Source: Muricomes intestini
GTDB taxonomy: Bacteria > Bacillota > Clostridia > Lachnospirales > Lachnospiraceae
Direction: 5' to 3'
DNA: 64,000 nucleotides
NCBI RefSeq assembly: GCF_004346165.1
Contig: NZ_SLZZ01000002.1
Coordinates: 1 to 64,000, forward strand
This document shows positions 16,668-24,990 of this stretch, piece after piece (positions within the stretch are counted from its first letter, which is position 1; every line of letters starts with the position of its first letter). Under the pieces are notes generated by a model that saw only the letters and a program-made list of their open reading frames with translations, made no database searches and was not told where the DNA came from. The position numbers and the translations under genes are program-made.

Positions 16668-17780
16668 ATGGCAAGTTTATCATTAAAGGGAATTCAAAAA
16701 ATATACCCCAATGGATTTCAGGCAGTAAAAGACTTCGATCTGGACATCGAAGATAAGGAATTTATTATTTTTGTAGGACCATCCGGCTGTGGAAAATCCA
16801 CAACACTCCGTATGATTGCAGGTCTGGAAGATATTTCAGGCGGCACGCTGGAGATTGATGGCAAGGTTATGAATGATGTAGAGCCGAAGGATCGTGATAT
16901 CGCGATGGTATTTCAGAACTATGCTCTGTATCCTCATATGACAGTATATGACAATATGGCATTCGGTCTGAAGCTTCGCAAGGTGCCAAAAGATGAAATT
17001 GATAAAAAGGTGCGTGAGGCCGCAAGAATCCTAGATTTGGAAAAGCTCCTCGACCGCAAGCCAAAAGCTCTGTCAGGCGGACAAAGACAACGTGTTGCCA
17101 TGGGCCGTGCCATTGTGCGTCATCCGAAGGTTTTCCTTATGGATGAACCTCTTTCCAACCTGGATGCAAAGCTAAGAGTACAGATGCGTATTGAGATCTC
17201 CAAACTTCATGAGAATCTGGGCGCAACCATCATCTATGTAACCCATGACCAGACAGAGGCTATGACTCTTGGAACAAGAATCGTCGTTATGAAAGACGGT
17301 GTTGTTCAGCAGGTAGACACTCCTCAGAACTTATACAACACACCTTGCAATCTGTTTGTTGCCGGATTCATCGGTTCTCCTCAGATGAACTTCATGGATG
17401 CAACAGTCAAAGTAGAGGGCGAAGACGTAACACTTACTGTAGGGGAACACGTTTTGAAAGTCCCTGCCTCTAAGAAAAAGGCTTTACTCGACAGTAAATA
17501 TGATGGCAGTACAGTTGTTCTCGGTATACGCCCTGAAGACGTACATGATTCAGAAGCATTTATCAATAGTTCACCTGACAGTGTCATCAAGTCTAAAATC
17601 AAAGTATATGAGCTTCTCGGAGCTGAAGTGTTCCTTTATTTTGATGTGGAAGGCACTCAGATGACAGCCCGTGTCAATCCACGGACGACACTGAGAAACG
17701 GTGATGACGCCACTTTCGCTCTGGATATGGAAAAAATTCATCTGTTTGACAAAGAAACAGAGTTGACGATTGTAAATTAA
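16668..17780 (+). CDS. msmX: MsmX/UgpC-type sugar ABC transporter ATPase
   Basis: This 370-residue ATPase energises carbohydrate ABC importers. It has Walker A GPSGCGKST near 37-45, the Q-loop in MVFQNYALYPHM, signature LSGGQRQR, Walker B VFLMDEPLSNLD and switch His in TIIYVTHDQTEAM. A C-terminal OB-type regulatory domain starts near residue 235. No permease or binding protein is adjacent, so like Bacillus MsmX it probably serves several sugar transporters. AAGGAGG lies eight bases upstream of the start. Sequence alone does not separate MsmX, MsmK and UgpC. Confidence 0.92.
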   Translation: MASLSLKGIQKIYPNGFQAVKDFDLDIEDKEFIIFVGPSGCGKSTTLRMIAGLEDISGGTLEIDGKVMNDVEPKDRDIAMVFQNYALYPHMTVYDNMAFGLKLRKVPKDEIDKKVREAARILDLEKLLDRKPKALSGGQRQRVAMGRAIVRHPKVFLMDEPLSNLDAKLRVQMRIEISKLHENLGATIIYVTHDQTEAMTLGTRIVVMKDGVVQQVDTPQNLYNTPCNLFVAGFIGSPQMNFMDATVKVEGEDVTLTVGEHVLKVPASKKKALLDSKYDGSTVVLGIRPEDVHDSEAFINSSPDSVIKSKIKVYELLGAEVFLYFDVEGTQMTARVNPRTTLRNGDDATFALDMEKIHLFDKETELTIVN

Positions 17781-17805
17781 TGTTTTAGAATAATAATATA
17801 AACTA

Positions 17806-17839
17806 AAAGAGGGGCTGTGCTATATGGTGCAGCCTCTTT
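17806..17839 (+). terminator. Hairpin after the MsmX-like gene
   Basis: AAAGAGGGGCTG and CAGCCTCTTT pair with a two-base bulge around a short loop. There is no long U-run after it, so it may be a weak terminator that lets some transcription reach the downstream regulator. Confidence 0.5.
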
Positions 17840-17864
17840 GATTCTATGTATACGGGAGATTTTG

Positions 17865-18773
17865 ATGGGACACACGCCGGAGTTAGACAAAGCATTATCG
17901 GAACTGAAAAAAGTTACAGGAATCGTCCTGGACGTTTATGTTGATTCCCCCGAGGAGCAGGAATTTGCGCTTGCACAGATTCATAGTCTTTCTCTGGCCT
18001 ATAAAGAAAAGTACAATAAAAGTCACTTTCTTCAGAGCCTGATGACAGAAGGCATCCCGGCCTACGACATTTTAAAGCGTGCCTCAAACCTGCACATTGA
18101 TGCGGAAGTCCCCAGAGTTTTGTTTCTGGCGGAGACAAAAAACATACTGGATGATACGATCATACAAGTTTTGAAGAATCTTTTTCCGTCCCAGTCGAAG
18201 ACTTACCTGGTATCCATGAGTGAAAAGAGCATTGCCATTCTCAGGCCTTTAAAGGTGTGTGAGACGGATGAAGATATGGATCATCTGTCCCACACGATTG
18301 TAGATACACTGAATATGGAAGCTCTGACCCACGTTCAAATCGCATACAGTGGAAATATGGACACTTTGTCGGAACTTCCCGGAGCATTCAGAGAGACCAG
18401 CCTGGCACTTCAGGTGGGAAAGCTTTTTTATTCCGGACAGACTGTTTTCCCTTACAACCAACTGGGTGTCGGAAGGTTGATTTACCGTCTCCCATCTGGC
18501 ATCTGTGAGAGTTTCCTGAAAGAAATATTTGGCAATGGAGCCCCGGAGCCCTTTGATGCGGAGACGACTGCCGCCATCAATAAGTTCTTCCAGAACAATC
18601 TGAACATTGCAGAGACCTCCCGGCAGCTGCACATGCACAGAAATACCCTGATTTACCGCCTGGAGCAGATTGAAAAAAAGACCGGACTGGATATACGAAA
18701 ATTTGAAGATGCCATGACTCTTAAAATCGCAATAATGGTCATGAATTATTTACAGACAGAAAGGAACTCTTAA
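17865..18773 (+). CDS. CdaR/PucR-type helix-turn-helix regulator
   Basis: This regulator of about 302 residues ends in the PucR-type HTH (HTH_30): NKFFQNNLNIAETSRQLHMHRNTLIYRLEQI. The N-terminal 200 residues form a sensor region of CdaR/GGDEF-like appearance. The ATG at 17865 is chosen because GGGAG lies six bases upstream; an earlier GTG in frame would run through the hairpin. Relatives regulate sugar-diacid, purine or polysaccharide use. It lies directly after the shared sugar ATPase gene and two bases before the next membrane protein gene, so it may regulate carbohydrate uptake. The ligand is unknown. Confidence 0.87.
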   Translation: MGHTPELDKALSELKKVTGIVLDVYVDSPEEQEFALAQIHSLSLAYKEKYNKSHFLQSLMTEGIPAYDILKRASNLHIDAEVPRVLFLAETKNILDDTIIQVLKNLFPSQSKTYLVSMSEKSIAILRPLKVCETDEDMDHLSHTIVDTLNMEALTHVQIAYSGNMDTLSELPGAFRETSLALQVGKLFYSGQTVFPYNQLGVGRLIYRLPSGICESFLKEIFGNGAPEPFDAETTAAINKFFQNNLNIAETSRQLHMHRNTLIYRLEQIEKKTGLDIRKFEDAMTLKIAIMVMNYLQTERNS

Positions 18774-18774
18774 C

Positions 18775-19275
18775 ATGAATGATAGTTTTTACGAACAACT
18801 TGTAACACATAAATCCGGACTGAAAGAGAACCTGATCCGGATTGTGGTCACCGTAGTTATCACCCTGTTCTTGCTGCTTACTCTGCCGCTGCTGGGTTTT
18901 TTAAGCATAGTGATTACAATAGTGCTGGCACTTTTGGCTTACTACTTTCTTTTTCAAAAACTGAATGTGGAATATGAATATACACTGCTGAACCATGACC
19001 TGGAAGTGGATGCCATTTACAGTAAATCTAAAAGGAAAAAGCTTCTCACGTTGGACATCCAGCAGGCTGAAATTATTGCCCCCAAGGGATCACCACGTAT
19101 GAATTCCTATCACCCTGACAAAACTATGGACTTCTCTTCCGGGGATAGTTCGGCAAAAGCCTTTGCCATTATGACTTTCATAGATCAGAAGAGCACTTGT
19201 ATCATCATAGAACCTGATGAAACTATGCTGGGGCATATGAAATCCTGGATGGGGATGAAGCTTTGGATGGATTGA
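18775..19275 (+). CDS. DUF6106-like membrane protein
   Basis: This 166-residue protein has two adjacent membrane helices (about residues 20-65) and a C-terminal cytoplasmic beta-rich domain. It resembles the DUF6106 family found mainly in Lachnospiraceae. I base this on overall pattern: an N-terminal FYEQLVTHK, a two-helix hairpin, and a PH-like domain with SKSKRKKLLTLDI. The function is unknown. It begins one base after the preceding regulator's stop, so the two are probably co-transcribed. Confidence 0.75.
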   Translation: MNDSFYEQLVTHKSGLKENLIRIVVTVVITLFLLLTLPLLGFLSIVITIVLALLAYYFLFQKLNVEYEYTLLNHDLEVDAIYSKSKRKKLLTLDIQQAEIIAPKGSPRMNSYHPDKTMDFSSGDSSAKAFAIMTFIDQKSTCIIIEPDETMLGHMKSWMGMKLWMD

Positions 19276-19301
19276 TTTTAGAATAACCAAATAAGATTTT
19301 A

Positions 19302-19331
19302 GGCAGGAGAAATGTTCTCCTGCCCTTTTTA
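19302..19331 (+). terminator. Intrinsic terminator between convergent genes
   Basis: GGCAGGAG and CTCCTGCC pair over eight bases and are followed by CTTTTTA. It ends the plus-strand unit and lies close to the trxB stop on the other strand. Confidence 0.85.
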
Positions 19332-19344
19332 CCCCTGATATATG

Positions 19345-20262
19345 CTACTGACCCCTGCTGAGATATCTGCAGGCTGCCAGCGCAGCTACCGCCCCGTCAG
19401 CTGATGCTGTTGTTAGCTGACGAACTTCCTTTGTCCGGCAGTCTCCCGCAGCAAAGACTCCAGGGTGTGAAGTGGCGCAGTCTTCTGCTGCCAGAATGAA
19501 TCCTGCCCCGTCCAGCTTCACATAATCACTAAATATCTGGTTTTGCGGAATCTGTCCGATTGCCACAAAGACTCCTGCTATCTTTATCTCAAAATCCTCC
19601 CCGGTTTTCTTATTGTTAAGTATAAGACCTTCGACCATCGTCTCCCCGACAATATCCTTTACCGTAGCGCTGAGTACAAATTCCACATTATCTTTTTTCT
19701 TTAATATATCTACAACAGTACTGTCCCCACGAAACTCATCTCTCCTGTGTACCAAGTAAACTTTGCTGCAATAATTAGAAAGAAACTCTGCATCCTCTAA
19801 TGCAGTATTGCCGCCTCCGATTACCGCCACATCCCGTCCCCGGAAAAACGCCCCATCGCAGGTTGCACAATAGGAAACACCCGAACCGGTAAGTTTCACT
19901 TCTTTTTCCAGCCCCATGTGCCTCTGAGCTACCCCGGATGCAATGATTACCGTTTTACAAGGATACTCTTTTCCTGCAGTTTCAATAATCTTGATTCCGT
20001 CTTCATCTCGGATTCCTGTAACCTGTTCCATAACAGCTTCTGCTCCGAGATTCTTAGCCTGCTCTAAAAGATTTGTGGAAAATTCACTTCCGCTTACACT
20101 CGCGATTCCGGGGTAATTTTCTATTCTGTGTGTGGAAACAATCTGTCCCCCAAAACTAGCGCTCTCGAGAATCAGCGTAGTTTTTCCGGCTCTCTGTCCA
20201 TAGACAGCGGCCGTCATTCCGGCCGTACCACCTCCGATAATTCCAATATCATACATAGCCAC
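19345..20262 (-). CDS. trxB: Thioredoxin reductase
   Basis: This 305-residue NADPH-dependent flavoenzyme has the FAD motif GGGTAGMTAAVYGQRAGK near residue 10, the redox pair CATCD near 137-141 and the NADPH motif GGGNTALEDAEF near 151. It reduces thioredoxin-like proteins. It lies 11 bases after nrdD, whose product ends in a fused redoxin domain, so it may directly recharge that domain. Length and motifs are typical of bacterial TrxB. Confidence 0.95.
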   Translation of the reverse strand: MAMYDIGIIGGGTAGMTAAVYGQRAGKTTLILESASFGGQIVSTHRIENYPGIASVSGSEFSTNLLEQAKNLGAEAVMEQVTGIRDEDGIKIIETAGKEYPCKTVIIASGVAQRHMGLEKEVKLTGSGVSYCATCDGAFFRGRDVAVIGGGNTALEDAEFLSNYCSKVYLVHRRDEFRGDSTVVDILKKKDNVEFVLSATVKDIVGETMVEGLILNNKKTGEDFEIKIAGVFVAIGQIPQNQIFSDYVKLDGAGFILAAEDCATSHPGVFAAGDCRTKEVRQLTTASADGAVAALAACRYLSRGQ

Positions 20263-20273
20263 TCCTCCTTTCT

Positions 20274-22649
20274 CTATTGTTCCTCTGCATAAGCTTTAAT
20301 ATTCGAAGCATTTGCCAATTTTTGAACTTTATCCTCGTCAACGATTATCAGCGTTGGAGCCTGCATCACGCCATATTGTTTCACAAGTTCGGCATTATTG
20401 TCTGCATCTACCACTTCATAATCTATATTAGCCTTCTCCAAAGAACTTGCCGCAATCTTGCAGTTCGGACAGGTCTTTGTTGTAAACAGATAGAACTTGG
20501 CATCCCCCCTTGATATTCGGGGTTCTGCTTCCTGCCCATCAGATTTCTCCGTCTCATGGTTTATTCCCTGAAGATGAGAATGTGAAATATCATAAACCTT
20601 ACGATCCTTAAATTCCTGGACCTTTCCATCATTCCAGTTTTTCACCGGCCGATAATAACCTGTAATACGGCTGTAAACCTCTGTCTCTTCACCACAGTAT
20701 GGGCATTTAAACTGCTCTCCTGAAATATACCCATGATTCCTGCAAATAGAATAAGTGGGGGATATTGTATAATAAGGTAATTTATAATTTTCCGCAATTT
20801 TCCTTACCAGTGATGCTGCAGCTTTCCAGTCGGGAAGCTTTTCTCCCAGAAATGTATGGAATACAGTTCCGGAGGTGTAGAGTGTCTGGAGGTCATCCTG
20901 AATATCAAGAGCCTCAAATACATCCTCCGTGTAACCTACCGGTAAGTGGGAACTGTTTGTATAATAAGGTGTCCCATCACCCTCTGCCGCCGTGATAATA
21001 TCCGGGTACTGTGCAACATCATGCTTTGCAAGACGGTAAGTTGTAGACTCTGCAGGGGTAGCCTCCAGATTGTACAGATCACCGTACATTTCCTGATAGT
21101 CAGACAAACGCTCCCGCATGTGGTTCAGCACTTCCTTTGTAAACTGCTGTGTGGTTTCGTCTGTCATATCTTTTCCTATCCATTTTGCATTCAATCCGGC
21201 CTCATTCATACCAATCAGGCCGATTGTGGAGAAATGGTTCTCAAAGGAACCAAGATACCTCTTTGTATATGGGTACAGTCCTTCGTCCAGGAGCTTTGTG
21301 ATAACTGTCCTTTTTGTATGAAGAGACCTGGCTGCAATATCCATCATTTTATCAAGACGTTTATAGAAGCTTGTCTCATCAGATGCCAGGTAAGCAATCC
21401 TGGGCATATTGATGGTGACAACACCAACGGAGCCTGTACTCTCGCCGCTTCCGAAGAAACCGCCTGACTTCTTGCGGAGCTCTCTTAAGTCCAGGCGCAG
21501 ACGGCAGCACATACTTCTGACATCGCTTGGCTCCATATCACTGTTGATAAAGTTTGAAAAATAGGGTGTGCCATACTTGGCGGTCATTTCAAACAACAGG
21601 CTGTTATTCTCTGTATCGCCCCAGTCAAAGTCACGGGTAATAGAGTAAGTCGGTATTGGGTACTGGAAGCCTCTGCCCTCTGCATCTCCTTCTATCATTG
21701 TCTCAATAAATGCCTTATTGATCATATCCATCTCAGCCTTGCAGTCTCCGTATGTGAAGTTCTGTTCTTTCCCGCCTACAATTGCGGGGAGATGTGCCAG
21801 ATCATTCGGAACCGTCCAGTCCAGGGTAATATTAGAAAATGGAGACTGGGTTCCCCAACGTGAAGGAATATTCACTCCGTATATAAAGGATTCAATACAC
21901 TTTTTTACTTCGGGATATGTCAGATTGTCTGTCTTAACGAAAGGAGCAAGGTAAGTATCAAAAGACGAAAAAGCCTGTGCGCCTGCCCATTCATTCTGCA
22001 TAATTCCCAAAAAATTTACCATCTGATTGCAGAGAACGCTTAAATGCTTTGCCGGTGCAGATGTAATTCTTCCGGGAATGCCGCCCAGGCCTTCCTGGAT
22101 CAGCTGCTTTAAAGACCAGCCTGCACAGTATCCTGTAAGCATGGATAAATCATGAATATGAATATCCGCATTCTTGTGAGCATTTCCAATCTCTTCGTCA
22201 TAAATCTCAGAGAGCCAGTAATTAGCTGTGATTGCACCTGAATTGCTTAAAATCAATCCTCCCACAGAATAGGTAACTGTCGAATTCTCTTTTACTCTCC
22301 AGTCTGTTACCTTCACATAGCTGTCTACGATTTCTTTGTAATCCAGAAGGGTGGAATTCAGATTACGAATCTTCTCCCTCTGCTTTCTATACAAGATATA
22401 GCTCTTTGCGATATCTGCGTACCCGGCTTTAATCAATACTGCCTCCACACTATCCTGGATATCCTCCACAGAAACAAGATTCTCTTTTATCTTAGGCTCA
22501 AAATCTGCTGTGACCTTCAATGCAAGTAAGTCAATAATATCCTGATTATATTGCTTCTCCTGAGCTTCGAAAGCTTTTCTGATTGCTTCGCCGATTTTGG
22601 AGAGATTAAAATCTGCTATTTTCCCATCTCTTTTTGTTACCTGATACAT
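20274..22649 (-). CDS. nrdD: Anaerobic ribonucleotide reductase with fused redoxin domain
   Basis: This 791-residue class III reductase makes deoxyribonucleotides without oxygen. An ATP-cone occupies about residues 1-95, followed by the ten-stranded barrel. Near the C-terminus a zinc site is formed by CRNHGYISGEQFKCPYC and the glycyl radical lies in RITGYY (G664). After that, where most NrdD proteins end, there is an extra domain of about 75 residues (717-791) with CPNC at 727-730, of the glutaredoxin/thioredoxin type. This suggests a redoxin rather than formate as reductant. The activase NrdG is encoded separately at 31386..32084. A good promoter lies just upstream. Confidence 0.95.
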   Translation of the reverse strand: MYQVTKRDGKIADFNLSKIGEAIRKAFEAQEKQYNQDIIDLLALKVTADFEPKIKENLVSVEDIQDSVEAVLIKAGYADIAKSYILYRKQREKIRNLNSTLLDYKEIVDSYVKVTDWRVKENSTVTYSVGGLILSNSGAITANYWLSEIYDEEIGNAHKNADIHIHDLSMLTGYCAGWSLKQLIQEGLGGIPGRITSAPAKHLSVLCNQMVNFLGIMQNEWAGAQAFSSFDTYLAPFVKTDNLTYPEVKKCIESFIYGVNIPSRWGTQSPFSNITLDWTVPNDLAHLPAIVGGKEQNFTYGDCKAEMDMINKAFIETMIEGDAEGRGFQYPIPTYSITRDFDWGDTENNSLLFEMTAKYGTPYFSNFINSDMEPSDVRSMCCRLRLDLRELRKKSGGFFGSGESTGSVGVVTINMPRIAYLASDETSFYKRLDKMMDIAARSLHTKRTVITKLLDEGLYPYTKRYLGSFENHFSTIGLIGMNEAGLNAKWIGKDMTDETTQQFTKEVLNHMRERLSDYQEMYGDLYNLEATPAESTTYRLAKHDVAQYPDIITAAEGDGTPYYTNSSHLPVGYTEDVFEALDIQDDLQTLYTSGTVFHTFLGEKLPDWKAAASLVRKIAENYKLPYYTISPTYSICRNHGYISGEQFKCPYCGEETEVYSRITGYYRPVKNWNDGKVQEFKDRKVYDISHSHLQGINHETEKSDGQEAEPRISRGDAKFYLFTTKTCPNCKIAASSLEKANIDYEVVDADNNAELVKQYGVMQAPTLIIVDEDKVQKLANASNIKAYAEEQ

Positions 22650-22698
22650 ACTGTAAATCGCCCCTTTCTCCGATAATAGTTATACTATTTTTAAAGAT

Positions 22699-22727
22699 AT
22701 TTTATCATCATATAGTAGGCTTGTCAA
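22699..22727 (-). promoter_or_regulatory. Promoter of nrdD
   Basis: On the minus strand, TTGACA (22727-22722) and TAAAAT (22704-22699) are separated by 17 bases. It lies about 50 bases upstream of the nrdD start. Confidence 0.75.
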
Positions 22728-22731
22728 TAAC

Positions 22732-22783
22732 GGACAACAATATGTAGTTTGTTTTTTCATTCACATCCTACATATTGTTGTCC
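22732..22783. promoter_or_regulatory. Large inverted repeat upstream of nrdD promoter
   Basis: GGACAACAATATGTAG at 22732-22747 and CTACATATTGTTGTCC at 22768-22783 are perfect 16-base arms with a 20-base spacer. It sits directly upstream of the -35 box. The AT-rich core resembles NrdR boxes in a general way, so it may bind NrdR or another regulator of deoxynucleotide synthesis. This is inference. Confidence 0.55.
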
Positions 22784-22802
22784 CTTGTCTTTTTTATATT
22801 CT

Positions 22803-22989
22803 ATGATACCAGGGTCAAAAGGCCATGCGTTTCATGCTTGCATGGAAAAGCATGGCCTTGGGACCCGCAAAACATGAGAAAGTAGCCCGAGTAGGGCGGA
22901 TTTCGAATGTTTTTAGGATTGCGGGAGCACAAAGTGCGGAGCAATCCGTAGGTATCAGGGGGCAAAATACCTTTTGACCCTGGTATCAT
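22803..22989. repeat. 187-bp intergenic repeat with terminal inverted repeats
   Basis: The ends ATGATACCAGGGTCAAAAGG and CCTTTTGACCCTGGTATCAT are perfect 20-base inverted repeats. The interior has its own hairpins, including GGATTGC/GCAATCC. A near-full copy lies inverted at 39295..39470, and partial copies at 16433..16518, 11080..11111 and 34865..34882. An open frame inside it is conserved only because the element is. It looks like a non-autonomous mobile or palindromic element. Confidence 0.85.
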
Positions 22990-22990
22990 T

Positions 22991-23956
22991 CTATTCACAT
23001 AAAAAACATGCTGCTTTATGCCCGGGTTCTACCTCTTTGAGTTCTGGCATATGCTCCCTGCACTTATCCATCACATAAGGGCACCGGCCTGCAAATCTGC
23101 AGCAGTCTTTTGGATTAATGGGGCTGGGTATCTCGCCGGTTATAGCAATCCTCTGACTTGTCTTTGCCTTTGCCGGATCCGCTACCGGTATGGCAGAAAG
23201 CAGTGCTTTCGTATAAGGGTGCAGAGGATTCTTATATAATGTATCTGAATCAGCAGACTCCACAATCGTCCCCAGGTACATGACAATAACTCTGTCCGAT
23301 ATGTATTTTACAACGCTCAAATCATGGGCGATAAACAAGTAAGTCAGCCCCATCTCCTCCTGCAGGTTCTTCAGCATATTGATTACCTGCGCCTGAATGG
23401 ACACGTCTAAGGCAGAAATAGGTTCATCGCACACAATAAACTGCGGGTCTACTGCCAGGGCCCTTGCGATTCCGATACGTTGTCTCTGACCGCCGCTGAA
23501 TTCGTGGGAAAATCTGGACATATGCTCTTTCCCCAGCCCAACCTTTTCCAAAAGTTCCTGCACTTTTACTTCCGCATCCCGGTTACTCAGCTTAGTATGC
23601 AGTTGAATTCCCTCTCCAACAATATCTTTTACCGTCATTCTAGGATTCAGCGAGGAGTAAGGATTTTGAAAAATCATCTGGACTTTTTTGCAAAATTCCT
23701 TTTGCTCCTCTTTGGTGTACTGCATAATATCCTTACCGTTGTAGTACACGTGACCCGCTGTGGGTTCATATAATTTGACCAGGCATCTGCCGGTCGTAGA
23801 CTTTCCGCATCCGGATTCTCCCACAAGCCCAACCGTCTCACCTTTATAAATGTCGAAAGAAACGTCAGCCACTGCTTTGAGCGTCTCATTCATTGATATT
23901 CTAAAATCTTTACTCAGCCGGTCCACACGCACCAGCGGTTTTCTGTTATTCTCCAT
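22991..23956 (-). CDS. oppF: Oligopeptide ABC transporter ATPase OppF
   Basis: This 321-residue ABC ATPase has Walker A GESGCGKST, signature FSGGQRQRIGIARAL, Walker B FIVCDEPISALD and switch His in LFIAHDLSVV. The C-terminal oligopeptide/dipeptide extension contains the Cys-rich CCRFAGRCPYVMDKC block that binds a 4Fe-4S cluster in some homologues. It pairs with OppD to power peptide import and is the last gene of the opp operon. Its start overlaps the oppD stop by 11 bases. Confidence 0.94.
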   Translation of the reverse strand: MENNRKPLVRVDRLSKDFRISMNETLKAVADVSFDIYKGETVGLVGESGCGKSTTGRCLVKLYEPTAGHVYYNGKDIMQYTKEEQKEFCKKVQMIFQNPYSSLNPRMTVKDIVGEGIQLHTKLSNRDAEVKVQELLEKVGLGKEHMSRFSHEFSGGQRQRIGIARALAVDPQFIVCDEPISALDVSIQAQVINMLKNLQEEMGLTYLFIAHDLSVVKYISDRVIVMYLGTIVESADSDTLYKNPLHPYTKALLSAIPVADPAKAKTSQRIAITGEIPSPINPKDCCRFAGRCPYVMDKCREHMPELKEVEPGHKAACFLCE

Positions 23957-24977
23957 TTCCTTCCTCCTTTATCTCACCGGATAAAAGATCCACTTCCGGT
24001 GCGTCTTCGTGCTGAAGCCAGCAGCAGGAGTCATGCCCCTGTGTAATCTTATACTCCTCTGGAAATGTCTCGTTGCAGATTTCCATACAGTATTCACACC
24101 GGGCAGCAAAGGGGCAGCCGGCAGGAGGATTAAACAAGTCCGGCGGAGTTCCTTCTATAGGAGTCAGCTTCTCTCCCTTTTTCATGTCCAGCCTTGCAAT
24201 AGATTTTAAAAGTCCGGCTGTATAAGGATGTTTTGTATGATAAAAAATATCCTCCACGGTACCTCTCTCCACAATCTTGCCGCCGTACATTACCATAACA
24301 CGGTCACATAATTTTGCAATAACCCCTAAATCATGGGTGACCAGAATAATAGATACGTTGAACTTCTCTTTCATTTCCTTTAACAGATCCAATATCTGTG
24401 CTTCGATGGTCACGTCCAGTGAAGTGGTCGGCTCGTCCGCTATTACAACACTGGGGCTCCCCACCAGTGCCATCGCAATCATGACACGCTGTTTCATACC
24501 GCCGCTCAGCTCATGAGGGTACTGCCCGTATCTGCGCTCAGCATCTGAAATTCCAACCGTAGACAGGATGTCCAGTGCCTCCTGCTTCTTTTCATGCCTG
24601 CTCAAGCTTTTATCGTAAACGAAGATTTCCTCTATCTGTTTCCCGATTTTCATGGTGGGGTTCAGAGAGGTCATAGGATCCTGGAAAATAAAACTGATTT
24701 CCTTTCCCCTGATTGCCCTCATCTCCTTTTCGCTCTTTTTAAGAAGTTCTGTTCCTTTATATTTAATGGAAGAGTCTTCGCTGAAGAATCCCGGCGGCTC
24801 CGGGTTCAGCCGCAGAATACACTGGCAGGTAACACTCTTGCCGCAGCCGGACTCTCCCACCACTCCCACAATTTCTCCCTGATTTATATCAAAACTTACA
24901 TCTCGCACAGATTGTACAACGCCGCCATAGGTCTTAAAGGAGAACGTTACATGGTTCAGTTCTAATAATTTGTTCAT
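23946..24977 (-). CDS. oppD: Oligopeptide ABC transporter ATPase OppD
   Basis: This 343-residue ATPase has Walker A GESGCGKSV, signature LSGGMKQRVMIAMAL, Walker B VVIADEPTTSLD and switch His in ILVTHDLGVI. The C-terminal extension holds the Cys-rich PAGCPFAARCEYCMEIC motif of the oligopeptide family. It forms the second half of the ATPase heterodimer with OppF. It sits 13 bases after oppC. Confidence 0.94.
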   Translation of the reverse strand: MNKLLELNHVTFSFKTYGGVVQSVRDVSFDINQGEIVGVVGESGCGKSVTCQCILRLNPEPPGFFSEDSSIKYKGTELLKKSEKEMRAIRGKEISFIFQDPMTSLNPTMKIGKQIEEIFVYDKSLSRHEKKQEALDILSTVGISDAERRYGQYPHELSGGMKQRVMIAMALVGSPSVVIADEPTTSLDVTIEAQILDLLKEMKEKFNVSIILVTHDLGVIAKLCDRVMVMYGGKIVERGTVEDIFYHTKHPYTAGLLKSIARLDMKKGEKLTPIEGTPPDLFNPPAGCPFAARCEYCMEICNETFPEEYKITQGHDSCCWLQHEDAPEVDLLSGEIKEEGNGE

Positions 24978-24990
24978 CTATTCGCTCCTC

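Noticed and set aside
22801-22998. Open frame of about 65 codons between nrdD and oppF, with a similar frame at 39308..39508
   Set aside because: Both lie inside copies of the 187-bp repeat and are alike only because the element is. There is no ribosome site, and the same peptide start also appears as a false extension of the 15810 gene.
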